Shown: positions 52,254 to 60,739, counted from the stretch's first letter. The stretch: DNA of 64,000 nucleotides from Streptomyces sp. NL15-2K (GCF_030551255.1 NZ_CP130630.1:6305501-6369500), one strand, 5' to 3'. The notes: generated by a model from the sequence alone, not told the origin. Program-made: numbers and translations.

Positions 52254-53798
52254 GTGGAATTGCTGAGCGCAGAGAACGTCGTGGCCGTGGGCACCGCGCT
52301 CCTCGGCATCGTCGCGTCCGGCGTCATGGTCTGGTACGAACGCCGGACCCCGCGCCGCAAACGCATCGGCTACCGCGTCCAGATGGACAACCCGATAGGC
52401 GACGACGTCCGCCTGGGCCGGATCAACGTCCGCCTCGGCCTCTTCGACGAGGCCCCGGACATGTCGGACGCCACCCTCGTCCTGCTCCGCATCGAGAACG
52501 ACGGCTCGCAGGGCATCGACCGCGACGACTACACCAGCCCCGAGGTCCACGGCCTCACCGCGGTCTTCACCGACCGCGTCATCCGCGGCGTCTCGGTCAC
52601 GCAGCCGTCCGACACCGACCACCTCATGGACCACTTCACCTCGTCCCGGGGCTTCGGCTACGACGGCAACACCCTGCGCATCCCCCGCGTCCCGCTCAAC
52701 ACCCGTGACCACTTCAAACTGCTCGTCCTGCTGTCCGGCGGCGACGTCGACAGCGAGATCCGGCTGAGCGGCGGCATCCGCGACGGCGTGGTCCACATGA
52801 ACCGCAGCGCGACCCCGGACGACAAGCCGCCCCTGTTCAGCCGCGCTTCCCGGCTGATCACCATCATGCTCACGGTCTCCGTCCTGACGCTCGCCACGCT
52901 CGTCGTCACCCGCGACGACGCCCGCCCCCCGATCGGCTGCGCGACAGGCGAGCTGACGCTCACCGGCTCGACGGCGTTCGCGCCCGTGCTGCGCGAGGTG
53001 GCGGAGAAGTACGAGGGGGACTGCGAGGGCGCGACCATCGAGGTCGATCCGCACGGGTCGACGGCGGGTGTACGGGAGTTGGCGGCGGCCGGCGCCCAGC
53101 AGGGGGAGCAGGGGACGAAGGGCTCACCGCCGATCGTGGCCCTGTCGGACGGCCCCAAGCCGAGCGGCCTGCCGGAGCTGCGGGAGAACCGGGTCGCGGT
53201 GTCGGTCTTCGCGCTGGTGGTGAACGACGACGTCGGCCTGACCGACCTGTCGACTCAGGACGTACGACGGCTCTACCGCGGCGAGATCAAGAACTGGAGC
53301 GAGCTGGGCGGCCCCGACCTCCAAGTGCACCTGGTCAGCCGGGACGCCAACTCGGGCACGAGACAGGTGTTTCAGCGAAGAGTGCTGGGCCGCGGCGAAA
53401 TCGCGAACTCCTCCGTCGACTGCGTTCACCAGGACGACCCGACGCTCGACGTCATCCGCTGTGAACTCGACTCCACCGAGCAGGTCCTGACCACGGTCGC
53501 CGAACTCCCCGGCGCGATCGGCTACAGCGAACTCAACGCCGCCGACGACGCCAAGGGCCTGCACCTGCTCAAGCTCGACGGCCACACCCCCTCCGTCGAC
53601 GCCATCGAACACGGCACGAACCCGTACCCGTACCGCGAGATCGAGTACGCCTACACCTACGGCCGCCCCCCGGCCGACTCCCTGGCCTCCAGCTTCCTGA
53701 CCTACCTCGCCCGCGGCAACGGCCAGGACGTCATCCGCACCCACGGGCACATCCCGTGCTGGACCCCGGAGGGCCTGGAGCTCTGCGCGGAGGATTGA
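52254..53798 (+). CDS. PstS-like substrate-binding domain protein with two membrane helices
   Basis: A 514-aa protein. One hydrophobic segment lies at residues ~8-26 and another at ~198-220. The first ~170-residue domain between them is unassigned. The C-terminal ~285 residues form a phosphate-binding-protein-like (PBP_like) fold: GELTLTGSTAFAPVLREVAEKYEG, GSTAGVRELAAAG, LTDLSTQDVRRLYRGEIKNWSELGG, HLVSRDANSGTRQVFQRRVLG, LPGAIGYSELNAAD and PYPYREIEYAYTYG. Such proteins bind oxyanions outside the membrane; no transporter genes adjoin, so a sensor role is possible. GTG start. It follows the kinase on the same strand. Confidence 0.8.
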   Translation: MELLSAENVVAVGTALLGIVASGVMVWYERRTPRRKRIGYRVQMDNPIGDDVRLGRINVRLGLFDEAPDMSDATLVLLRIENDGSQGIDRDDYTSPEVHGLTAVFTDRVIRGVSVTQPSDTDHLMDHFTSSRGFGYDGNTLRIPRVPLNTRDHFKLLVLLSGGDVDSEIRLSGGIRDGVVHMNRSATPDDKPPLFSRASRLITIMLTVSVLTLATLVVTRDDARPPIGCATGELTLTGSTAFAPVLREVAEKYEGDCEGATIEVDPHGSTAGVRELAAAGAQQGEQGTKGSPPIVALSDGPKPSGLPELRENRVAVSVFALVVNDDVGLTDLSTQDVRRLYRGEIKNWSELGGPDLQVHLVSRDANSGTRQVFQRRVLGRGEIANSSVDCVHQDDPTLDVIRCELDSTEQVLTTVAELPGAIGYSELNAADDAKGLHLLKLDGHTPSVDAIEHGTNPYPYREIEYAYTYGRPPADSLASSFLTYLARGNGQDVIRTHGHIPCWTPEGLELCAED

Positions 53799-53847
53799 GG
53801 ATCAGGGAAGGGGCAGCCGTACTCAGCCCGTCCGGACGGGAAGGGTA

Positions 53848-53935
53848 GGGGCGGCGGGGGCGAAAAAGCCCGCGCCCACACCCGACGCCGCTCACCTCAC
53901 CTCGCCTCACCTCACCTCGCCTCACCTCACCTCGG
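53848..53935. repeat. GC-rich element and three 15-bp repeats
   Basis: ggggcggcgggggcga at 53848-53863 recurs at 14524-14539 and is followed by a partly complementary stretch (terminator-like). Bases 53891-53935 are three tandem copies of ctcacctcacctcgc (last base differs). The final copy runs over the stop codon of the minus-strand gene. Confidence 0.75.
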
Positions 53936-54682
53936 CTCCGGCGGCCGCTGCCGAGGCATGTTCGGCCGAGCCCCCGCCCCCGGAGGCAAAGGAAACCGTC
54001 CCTGACCCGACACCGACTCCGACCGCTGCCCCACCACTCCCGCCGACTGAATCCCCATCGGCGTCGCGCCCGTCCGGAACTCCACCATCCAGTCCGCCGT
54101 CTCCGCCCGCACCAACTCGGTCACGTCCTCCGAAAACCTCCGCAGCACGCCCAGACACCGCTCGGCCGCCTCCCCGGCCGTCCCCTCAGCCGGCCCCAGA
54201 ACCTCCCGCACACTCTCCGAGGCCCAGTCGAACTGCAACGCCTGAAGCCGCCGCTGCACGGCCTGAGCCGTGGCCACGTCCCTTATCCACCCGGAGGTCA
54301 CCCCGAAGTACCGGTCCCCGGCCACACACGCCACGCCCAGCAGCAACGCCAGATACCCCCAGGGCGCGACCCCGCCCACCGCCCCGGTCATGTCCAGCAG
54401 CGGCAACGCGGCCCCCGCCACCGCCCCGCCCGCCGCCCCGAGCCGCAGCACCCGCGCCCCACGCCGCTTCCACACCCGGTCGGCCAGATACCAGGCCGCG
54501 GTGTCCAGCGCCCCTCGCTCCACCCACCGGTACAGCTCGTCGAGCCGCACCGCGGGCTCACCCCAGTCGCCGAGCGGGAACGCCCGCCCGGTCAGATCGC
54601 CCGGCCGCAGCCCGGCCGCCCCCTCGCCCCGCCCGTCCTGAGGCGGACCCTCGGGCTGCATCTCCGGCTGCTGACCGCCCAC
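53927..54682 (-). CDS. Probable SLATT-domain membrane protein
   Basis: A 251-aa protein: a ~40-residue polar N-terminus, LDELYRWVERGALDTAAWYLADRVWKRRGAR, two membrane helices (near residues 82-98 and 107-122), then a helix YFGVTSGWIRDVATAQAVQRRLQALQFDWAS and a charged C-terminus. The two-helix plus amphipathic layout fits SLATT domains, proposed pore-forming effectors in nucleotide-signalling conflict systems. Chromosomal copies near ybaB-recR in Streptomyces are known to me as SLATT proteins, but I could not test it. No SLOG/SMODS partner is near. Confidence 0.6.
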   Translation of the reverse strand: MGGQQPEMQPEGPPQDGRGEGAAGLRPGDLTGRAFPLGDWGEPAVRLDELYRWVERGALDTAAWYLADRVWKRRGARVLRLGAAGGAVAGAALPLLDMTGAVGGVAPWGYLALLLGVACVAGDRYFGVTSGWIRDVATAQAVQRRLQALQFDWASESVREVLGPAEGTAGEAAERCLGVLRRFSEDVTELVRAETADWMVEFRTGATPMGIQSAGVVGQRSESVSGQGRFPLPPGAGARPNMPRQRPPEPR

Positions 54683-54975
54683 CCGGCACTCCCTACCTGA
54701 TCCGACCGATCACGTTGCGTGACACTTTGAACACCGTGCGTTGGTGCTGATATGCCGGACCCTTCCTACCTCCCAATGGGTGGCGAAGGCGTAGCTTTCG
54801 TCACTTTTCCGCCCGGAAGAGTCCCTTGATCGCGTATACGACTCACGGTCGACTCACTCGAAAGAGTGCTGGGGCGATGCCCACGCGGACCACGTAGTCT
54901 CGTGCTGAACGGCAAAGCCGAACGGGAAACCCGAACGCGAGACGGAATACCCGTACAGACCAAGGAGAGCTGATC

Positions 54976-55317
54976 GTGATCCCCGGTGGTGGCCAGCCCA
55001 ACATGCAGCAGCTGCTGCAGCAGGCCCAGAAGATGCAGCAGGACCTGGCGCAGGCTCAGGAAGAACTCGCCCAGACCGAGGTCGACGGCCAGGCGGGCGG
55101 CGGCCTGGTGAAGGCCACGGTCACCGGCGCCGGAGAGCTCCGGGCGCTGAAGATCGACCCGAAGGCGGTGGACCCGGAGGACACCGAGACCCTCGCCGAC
55201 CTGGTCGTCGCGGCGGTCCAGGCGGCCAACGAGAACGCGCAGGCCCTCCAGCAGCAGAAGCTCGGCCCGCTCGCCCAGGGCCTCGGCGGCGGCGGTATTC
55301 CGGGCCTCCCCTTCTAA
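54976..55317 (+). CDS. ybaB: YbaB/EbfC nucleoid-associated protein
   Basis: The 113-aa DNA-binding protein forms dimers that coat DNA and commonly precedes recR. Gln-rich [27 protein letters not shown] helix at the N-terminus, then [56 protein letters not shown] lies before the GTG at 54976. The ~290 bp upstream is relatively AT-rich and contains no gene; it is likely the promoter region for ybaB-recR. The product ends 80 bp before recR. Confidence 0.95.
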   Translation: MIPGGGQPNMQQLLQQAQKMQQDLAQAQEELAQTEVDGQAGGGLVKATVTGAGELRALKIDPKAVDPEDTETLADLVVAAVQAANENAQALQQQKLGPLAQGLGGGGIPGLPF

Positions 55318-55397
55318 GTCTCCCGGTCTGCCTTTCTAAGAGGGGCTCCGGCCAACTACGGTACGTACCGAAGGAACCCAGGAAGGACGGCAGTCCG

Positions 55398-55997
55398 TTG
55401 TACGAAGGCGTGGTCCAGGACCTCATCGACGAGCTGGGGCGGCTTCCCGGCGTCGGTCCCAAGAGCGCGCAGCGGATCGCCTTCCACATCCTGCAGGCGG
55501 AACCGACGGACGTACGGCGTCTGGCGCAGGCCCTGATGGAGGTGAAGGCGAAGGTCCGCTTCTGCGCGACCTGCGGCAACATCGCACAGGAGGAACTGTG
55601 CAACATCTGCCGCGACACCCGCCGAGACCCCTCCGTCATCTGTGTGGTCGAGGAACCCAAGGACGTAGTGGCGATCGAGCGCACCCGCGAGTTCAGGGGC
55701 CGCTACCACGTCCTCGGCGGAGCGATCAGCCCCATCGAGGGCGTGGGCCCGGACGACCTGCGCATACGAGAACTTCTGGCGCGCCTGGCCGACGGCACGG
55801 TCACCGAACTGATCCTGGCCACGGACCCGAATCTCGAGGGTGAGGCGACGGCCACGTACCTCGCCCGCATGATCAAGCCCATGGGCCTCAAGGTCACCCG
55901 CCTGGCCAGCGGCCTCCCGGTGGGTGGCGACCTGGAATACGCGGACGAGGTGACCCTCGGCCGCGCCTTCGAGGGGAGACGACTCCTAGATGTCTGA
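55398..55997 (+). CDS. recR: Recombination protein RecR
   Basis: The 199-aa RecR has all parts: the helix-hairpin-helix region [24 protein letters not shown], the Cys4 zinc finger [16 protein letters not shown], the Toprim domain ([42 protein letters not shown]) and Walker-B-like C-terminus [16 protein letters not shown]. It acts with RecO/RecF in gap repair. TTG start at 55398 with AGGAAGGA upstream. It overlaps the next gene by 8 bp. Confidence 0.96.
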   Translation: MYEGVVQDLIDELGRLPGVGPKSAQRIAFHILQAEPTDVRRLAQALMEVKAKVRFCATCGNIAQEELCNICRDTRRDPSVICVVEEPKDVVAIERTREFRGRYHVLGGAISPIEGVGPDDLRIRELLARLADGTVTELILATDPNLEGEATATYLARMIKPMGLKVTRLASGLPVGGDLEYADEVTLGRAFEGRRLLDV

Positions 55998-56649
55998 CGC
56001 CACGCTGCACGCGACCAGCCAGGACCCGGACGACTTCGCGGTCCAGATCGCGGACCAGGTAGAGAGTTTCCTCGTAGCGGTCTCCGAGGTGGCGAAGGGC
56101 GACGAGCCGGAATCGGCGATCCCCTTCCTCCTCCTGGAGGTCTCCCAGCTCCTCCTGGCAGGCGGCCGCCTGGGCGCCCACGAGGACATCCTCCCCGAGG
56201 AGCGCTACGAGCCCGACCTGGGCCCGGAGCCCGACATGGACGGACTCCGCGAGAACCTCGCGCGCCTCCTGGAGCCGGTCGACGTCTACTCGGAGGTCTT
56301 CGACCCCTACGAGCCGAGCAAGGCCCGGGTCCCGGCCCGCATCTCCGACGACCTGGCCGACGTCATCACCGACCTCCGCCACGGCATGGCCCACTACCGC
56401 GCGGGCCGCACCACGGAGGCCCTGTGGTGGTGGCAGTTCTCCTACTTCTCCAACTGGGGCTCGACGGCGTCGGCGACCCTGCGCGCGCTGCAGTCGGTCC
56501 TCGCCCACGTCCGCCTGAACCAGCCCCTCGAAGAACTCGACGGCCTGGACACGGACCAGGGCATGGGCGACGAGACGCTCGAATTCGAGGCGGGCAAGGT
56601 GATGGCGGAGGAGATCGGGGAACCGCTGGGGATGCGGCCGGCGAAGTAG
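55990..56649 (+). CDS. DUF5063 family protein
   Basis: A 219-aa actinobacterial protein of unknown function, all-helical by appearance: [46 protein letters not shown] at the N-terminus and [56 protein letters not shown] later. It overlaps recR by 8 bp (ATGTCTGA), a conserved association in Streptomyces. Downstream gene content changes to accessory genes. Confidence 0.88.
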   Translation: MSDATLHATSQDPDDFAVQIADQVESFLVAVSEVAKGDEPESAIPFLLLEVSQLLLAGGRLGAHEDILPEERYEPDLGPEPDMDGLRENLARLLEPVDVYSEVFDPYEPSKARVPARISDDLADVITDLRHGMAHYRAGRTTEALWWWQFSYFSNWGSTASATLRALQSVLAHVRLNQPLEELDGLDTDQGMGDETLEFEAGKVMAEEIGEPLGMRPAK

Positions 56650-56681
56650 CGGCAGCGGCGAGTTTCGCGACGCGCACTGGA

Positions 56682-56798
56682 TGGAGCGGACCAGCGCTGG
56701 TACGCCCGCAAGTTGACCGGCTTACCGGTTGCCGCATGCACAACCTCAAGGAACTGCGGCCGGGCAGCTCGGGAAGTACAGAGGTCCGAATGGACGGG
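56682..56798 (+). pseudogene. HigB/Gp49-type toxin remnant
   Basis: The frame reads WSGPALVRPQVDRLTGCRMHNLKELRPGSSGSTEVR, matching only the middle of phage-derived HigB/Gp49 RNase toxins (GPALGRP.VD...HNLKELRPGSSG.SEVR in relatives, from memory). The N-terminal third and the catalytic C-terminal part (FAFDP...LLVAGDK) are missing. It lies directly upstream of the XRE antitoxin, in the normal toxin position. Confidence 0.72.
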
Positions 56799-56806
56799 GT
56801 GGCCCG

Positions 56807-57139
56807 ATGAGCCAGTACAGCAGCTGGGCGGAGGTCAAGCGCCGGATGCGGGAGAACCAGCCCGAGGTGACCGACGCCGAGTGGGAATCCCGTAAGCAGG
56901 CAGCGCGTACGGCGACCGAGGCGTACCTAGTGGGACACCACCTGCGCGAGATCCGCGAGCAGCAGGGACTGACACAGGCTCAGGTAGCCGAATCGGTGGG
57001 GATCTCCCAGGTCAGGGTCTCCCAGATCGAGCGGGGGGAGATTCACAATCTGGAGACGATGCGTATGTACGCGGAGGCGCTCGGGGCCAGGATCACTGTG
57101 ACCATCGAGTACGGGGACCGGACGGTCGGCGCCGCCTGA
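56807..57139 (+). CDS. XRE-family antitoxin (HigA-like), orphaned
   Basis: A 110-aa protein with a helix-turn-helix near residues 45-95: LREIREQQGLTQAQVAESVGISQVRVSQIERGEIHNLETMRMYAEALGARITVTIEYGDRTV. This is the usual antitoxin partner of Gp49/HigB toxins. The ATG at 56807 follows GGGGTGG. Its toxin is truncated, so it is now an orphan that may still act as a repressor. The following 279 bp (57140-57418) hold no supported gene; a plus-strand stretch near 57190-57320 reads somewhat protein-like (DTFDPYGVEVRDRHAELVARG) and may be debris. Confidence 0.85.
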   Translation: MSQYSSWAEVKRRMRENQPEVTDAEWESRKQAARTATEAYLVGHHLREIREQQGLTQAQVAESVGISQVRVSQIERGEIHNLETMRMYAEALGARITVTIEYGDRTVGAA

Positions 57140-57418
57140 ATGTGTTGCGGTTGCACGCCCAGCGGTCGGCTGTGCCCCCGCACTGCCCGAGCGTCGGTAC
57201 GCGTCGATGATCCGCGCGGCGACCCGTTCCCCCCGGACACCTTCGATCCGTACGGCGTCGAAGTGCGCGACCGCCACGCGGAGTTGGTGGCCCGCGGCCC
57301 GGCCCAGTCGGGGCGGTGAATTGTGTTCGTCATGGTCACGGGATGGGTCCCATAAGGCTACGCTCGGTAGCGAGCCGGAGAGGTGCACAAAGAAGTGCGC
57401 CGGTCAGAGGTGGTCACC

Positions 57419-58234
57419 GTGTCGGGTACGCACAACAACAACCAGCCGCCTGTCGCCTGGCGTTACAGCGGCAACCAGTTGAAACGCTGGCGCGTGAAGG
57501 CCGATGTCAGCCGCGAGGAACTCGCCTCCGCCGCCAACTACTCCCCGGAGACCATCGCGTCCATGGAACGCGGCGTACGGATGCCGACGCCGCGCGTGCT
57601 CGACGTGGCGGACGAACTCTGCGGGGCGGAGGGCCTGCTGAGCGCGGCCAAGGAGTACCTGAACCGGGAGCGGTTCCCGGCGCGGGCGCAGGACTTCATG
57701 GAGCGGGAGAAGGAGGCGATCAGCCGCTGGTCGTACGATGTCTCGCTCGTCCCCGGGCTGTTGCAGACGAAGGGGTACGCGCGGGCTCTCATCGACAACC
57801 GCATCCCGCCCCTGGACGAGGAGACGGTGGAGGAGCGGATCGCGGCCCGCATGGAGCGGCAGGCCATCCTCACCGAGCGCAAGCCTCCGGTAGGGCTGAG
57901 CTTCGTCCTCTACGAGGCCGTGCTGCGCGCTCCGCAGGTGGACGCCGAACAGCTGCGCCGCCTGTTGGAAGTGGCGCGGCTGCGGAACGTCGTGGTGCAG
58001 GTGCTCCCCTTCGAACGGGCCGTCCCTGCCGCACTCATGGGTCCCATGGTGCTCCTGGAGACCCGCGACCACGAGCGATTCGCTTTCACAGAAGGCCCGT
58101 TCGCCAGCGAGCTTTCGGCTGATCCGGGGGTTGTCAGCAGGGTCACCGAGCGGCTTAGCATGATCCGCACACAGGCTCTCGGACCCGACGAGTCGGCCCG
58201 TTTCATCGAGCGGATGGTGGACAGCCGTGAGTGA
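57419..58234 (+). CDS. XRE regulator with DUF5753 (WhiJ-like)
   Basis: The 271-aa protein has an N-terminal helix-turn-helix (NQLKRWRVKADVSREELASAANYSPETIASMERGVRMPTPRVLDVADELCGAEG) and a C-terminal DUF5753 domain with FMEREKEAISRWSYDVSLVPGLLQTKGYARALI and RMERQAILTERKPPVGLSFVLYEAVLR. These Streptomyces-specific regulators pair with small DUF397 proteins and affect development (whiJ-like, abaA-like loci). The GTG at 57419 is chosen by family N-terminus; GAGGTGG lies just upstream. It overlaps the DUF397 gene by 8 bp. Confidence 0.9.
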   Translation: MSGTHNNNQPPVAWRYSGNQLKRWRVKADVSREELASAANYSPETIASMERGVRMPTPRVLDVADELCGAEGLLSAAKEYLNRERFPARAQDFMEREKEAISRWSYDVSLVPGLLQTKGYARALIDNRIPPLDEETVEERIAARMERQAILTERKPPVGLSFVLYEAVLRAPQVDAEQLRRLLEVARLRNVVVQVLPFERAVPAALMGPMVLLETRDHERFAFTEGPFASELSADPGVVSRVTERLSMIRTQALGPDESARFIERMVDSRE

Positions 58235-58487
58235 CCAGTTGAAGTGGTTCAAGTCGAGCTACAGCGACGACGAGGGCGGCGACTGCGTCGAGGTCGCGCT
58301 GGCGTGGTTCAAGTCGAGTCACAGCGATGACGAGGGCGGCGCCTGCGTCGAAGTCGCCCTCCCCGCCGCCCGGACCACCGTCCACGTCCGCGACTCCAAG
58401 GTCCCGGCGGGCCCCCGGCTCCACCTCGGCGACCCTGCCTGGACGGCCTTCCTCGCCGACGTTTCCGCAGGTCGGCCCGGAGCTTGA
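58227..58487 (+). CDS. DUF397 protein with internal duplication
   Basis: An 86-aa partner of the XRE regulator. The DUF397 opening motif appears twice in tandem, LKWFKSSYSDDEGGDCVEVAL and LAWFKSSHSDDEGGACVEVAL, from a 60-bp direct repeat (58244-58303, 58304-58363). The usual ending VHVRDSK....GPRLHLGDPAWTAFLADV follows. Normal members carry one copy and are ~65 aa. DUF397 proteins are thought to bind and restrain their cognate regulator. Confidence 0.88.
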   Translation: MSDQLKWFKSSYSDDEGGDCVEVALAWFKSSHSDDEGGACVEVALPAARTTVHVRDSKVPAGPRLHLGDPAWTAFLADVSAGRPGA

Positions 58488-58656
58488 GCCTCGAGCTCCG
58501 AGCTCCTCCAATGGGTTTTTGGGCTTTGGGATGGTTGAAAACCAACCCAACTAACCAAGTCTGTACGTGAGTTGAGGCGTCCTACCTCGAAAGGTGACAT
58601 TCCGTGATCGGCTTGCTTCGGAACGTAAAGCCGCTCTAGGTTCGCGGCAATAGATC

Positions 58657-58693
58657 GGCCCCGGTCGGTGCTACCAACACCGGCTCCGGGGCC
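58657..58693 (+). promoter_or_regulatory. Hairpin upstream of HTH gene, copy 2
   Basis: GGCCCCG/CGGGGCC outer stem, CGGTG/CACCG inner stem, loop ctaccaa. It ends 29 bp before the GTG of the helix-turn-helix gene. Same architecture as 43762-43790. Confidence 0.68.
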
Positions 58694-58722
58694 TGGACCT
58701 ACGGATCGAAAGCGACTCGATC

Positions 58723-59817
58723 GTGGCTTACGCCCAGCCTAGCCCTGCCCTGCCGTCCCCTGCCCACCCCATGGCCAAAACGGGGTACGGAAAGCGCTCC
58801 GTGGGTGACGAAGTCCCGCACACCGACCCGGACTTCGCACACCTGCTCCCACGCGACGCTGAGGTCGCCGTCTTCATCGACCACCTCGACGACGGCCACG
58901 CGATGGGCCACAAGGTTCTCGCGGCGGAACACCCCCGCTACGGCCAGCAGGCAATGCGTACATCGCTGAATCACCTCACCGAGGCCGGCCACCTGCGCTG
59001 GATCAAGGAACACATCACCGTCGAGGACAACTCGATGCGGTGGGTGACGCGGACGTACTGGTCGCGTACGCCCAGGTCACCGGAGTGGTGGGCGGACTTC
59101 GCGCGGGAGCGCCACGGCAGGGACGTGACCCAGGACTACCGACCGGGCCTGGCCCGAACCGAGGAGCAGCCGGCTCCGCAGCCGACCCCCGAAGCAGCCC
59201 AGGACGAACCGGCCCCCGACGAGCCCAGCGCCGCGTACCGAACCCTCGCCGGACTCCGCGCAGCCGACCCCCGCATGCCCCTCTCCGAAAGCGACTGCCG
59301 CTCGCTCGAACCCCTCGCCGCGGAGTGGCTGTCCCGTGGCGCGACGCCGAACGACATCACTCGCGCCCTGACCGACGGGCTCCCGCCCGATGTCACCAAC
59401 CCGGGCGGACTCGCCCGCAGACGACTGGAGTCGAAGATGCCGCCGCAGAAGGCCGATGCCCCCACCGCGCCGAGCCGCCCCCTCCGCGCCCGCGTCACCC
59501 GCGTGATCATGGCCTGTGCCACGTGCGACCAGGACGAACGCACGGTGAAGATCGACCGGGGGATCTGCGAGGACTGCCGCAAGGAGTTCGCGGAGAACCC
59601 GATGACCGACGAGGACATCAAGAAGGGCTTCGCCGAGGTCGCACACCTGGGCGTCACGTCCGCGCGCTTCCTCAAGCAAAAACTGGAACGCCGTACCGGA
59701 GGTCCCGTGCCTGACACGTTCCGCCGTGTCCCCATCGAGGACCTCGTCTTCTACCACTACCGCGACAACCGCGACCGCATCGCGAACGGGCTCCCGCCGA
59801 GGCGCTGGAAGTGGTGA
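58723..59817 (+). CDS. Helix-turn-helix protein with C-terminal zinc-ribbon-like motif
   Basis: A 364-aa protein. Residues ~25-115 form a winged helix-turn-helix (HAMGHKVLAAEHPRYGQQAMRTSLNHLTEAGHLRWIKEHI). Residues ~135-175 are Pro/Glu-rich. LEPLAAEWLSRGATPNDITRALTDGLPPDV is shared with the pseudogene at 43836. CATC (residues ~266-269) and CEDC (~284-287) could form a zinc site. The family is widespread in streptomycetes, often in mobile or developmental contexts, function unknown. GTG start. The hairpin before it suggests post-transcriptional or DNA-level control. Confidence 0.75.
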   Translation: MAYAQPSPALPSPAHPMAKTGYGKRSVGDEVPHTDPDFAHLLPRDAEVAVFIDHLDDGHAMGHKVLAAEHPRYGQQAMRTSLNHLTEAGHLRWIKEHITVEDNSMRWVTRTYWSRTPRSPEWWADFARERHGRDVTQDYRPGLARTEEQPAPQPTPEAAQDEPAPDEPSAAYRTLAGLRAADPRMPLSESDCRSLEPLAAEWLSRGATPNDITRALTDGLPPDVTNPGGLARRRLESKMPPQKADAPTAPSRPLRARVTRVIMACATCDQDERTVKIDRGICEDCRKEFAENPMTDEDIKKGFAEVAHLGVTSARFLKQKLERRTGGPVPDTFRRVPIEDLVFYHYRDNRDRIANGLPPRRWKW

Positions 59818-59881
59818 CGGCGGCGACGCGGGTGAACGCGCGTGCGCCTCCGCGCGCCGGTGGTTTCAACGCGGCCCCCAG

Positions 59882-59895
59882 ATTACATTCGTAAT
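59882..59895. promoter_or_regulatory. Operator overlapping VapBC-like promoter
   Basis: ATTAC attc GTAAT, a perfect 5-4-5 palindrome ending at the base before the antitoxin ATG. TACATT inside it can act as -10, 6 nt before the start. Confidence 0.65.
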
Positions 59896-60180
59896 ATGGC
59901 GGAGAAGGTGAAGTTCAGCGTGAGTTTGAATGCCGAGCTCGGCGAGGCACTACGGCAGCATGCCGAGGCCGAGGACGAGCAGATCTCGGCGGTGGTCAGC
60001 CGGGCACTGGAGTCCTACCTGGGCCACCGGAAGCGGATGCGTGAGGGCCGGGAGGCCATGGTCGAGTACCAGGAGCAGTACGGCATGTTCACCGAGGAAG
60101 AGCGTGCCAAGGCCAGGGCGCGTGTGGCTGACCTCATGGGGTGGAGCGAGAAGGGCCCGAAGGAGGCCCGGCCCGCGTGA
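59896..60180 (+). CDS. Antitoxin, ribbon-helix-helix type (VapB-like)
   Basis: A 94-aa protein: KVKFSVSLNAELGEALRQHAEAEDEQISAVVSRALESYLGHRKRMREG is a ribbon-helix-helix DNA-binding domain. The helical C-terminus (FTEEERAKARARVADLMG) should embrace the toxin. Leaderless start after a palindrome, the same plan as the pair at 44691. It overlaps the PIN toxin by GTGA. Confidence 0.85.
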   Translation: MAEKVKFSVSLNAELGEALRQHAEAEDEQISAVVSRALESYLGHRKRMREGREAMVEYQEQYGMFTEEERAKARARVADLMGWSEKGPKEARPA

Positions 60181-60566
60181 ACCATGTCGTGTACGACTCC
60201 GGCGCCCTGCTTGCCGCGGCGAAGAACGACCGGAACTTCATCGCACAGCATGACGAGTTCCTTGCCGCAGACGTCCGGCCGATCGTTCCGGCGGGGGTGC
60301 TGGCCCAGTGCTGGGACACTCGTCCCAAGGCTGCCAACCTGCACAAGGTGCTGCGTCCCTGCCTTGTCCTGCCGTTGACCGAGGCCGCGGCGAAAGCGGC
60401 GGCACTGCTGTGTCAGGAGAACGGCACAGCGGATGTGATCGACGCCGGCGTTGTGCTCGCGTCTTCGACGCACGATGACGCCCTCATCCTCACGGACGAC
60501 CTCGAGGACATCCGGGCTTTGGCCGCAAGCGCGAACCGCAAACGCATCCGCGTAGAGCGACCGTAG
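60177..60566 (+). CDS. PIN-domain toxin (VapC-like)
   Basis: A 129-aa RNase-type toxin. First acidic residue in VVYDSGALLAA, later ADVIDAGVVLASSTHDDALILTDDLEDIRAL carrying the two to three remaining PIN acids, as in VapC. The GTG at 60177 overlaps the antitoxin stop. It ends one base before a truncated resolvase remnant on the other strand, so its 3' boundary may be a recombination junction. Confidence 0.85.
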   Translation: MNHVVYDSGALLAAAKNDRNFIAQHDEFLAADVRPIVPAGVLAQCWDTRPKAANLHKVLRPCLVLPLTEAAAKAAALLCQENGTADVIDAGVVLASSTHDDALILTDDLEDIRALAASANRKRIRVERP

Positions 60567-60739
60567 TCCATCGCCTTGACGAACTCGGGCCGTACCTTGA
60601 TGCGGGTGCTGATCTTCTCTGAGAAGACCGGGTCGCACCCGGCTTCCGCCAGGGCGTCGAGCTGGCTCTGGAGCTGTTGTTGGGCGGTACTGCAACGGGC
60701 GTACCCCACTCTCGTGGGCTTCGTCGCGGTCTCCCGCAT
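60567..60739 (-). pseudogene. Serine recombinase (resolvase) N-terminal remnant
   Basis: On the minus strand from ATG 60739 the frame reads TKPTRVGYARCSTAQQQLQSQL, then AEAGCDPVFSEKISTRIKVRPEFVKAMDY. This is the start of the resolvase catalytic domain with the nucleophile Ser in ARCST. After about 57 codons it runs into the VapC-like gene and loses similarity, so the rest of the catalytic and DNA-binding domains is missing. It is evidence of past mobility. Confidence 0.8.

Noticed and set aside
49803..53054. A minus-strand open frame of more than 1,000 codons opposite the kinase and PstS-like genes
   Set aside because: It is antisense to two clear genes and arises from GC3 bias; no domain or sensible composition.
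57140..57418. Small gene between the orphan antitoxin and the XRE regulator
   Set aside because: Short protein-like segments exist on both strands, but no start, ribosome site or family match.
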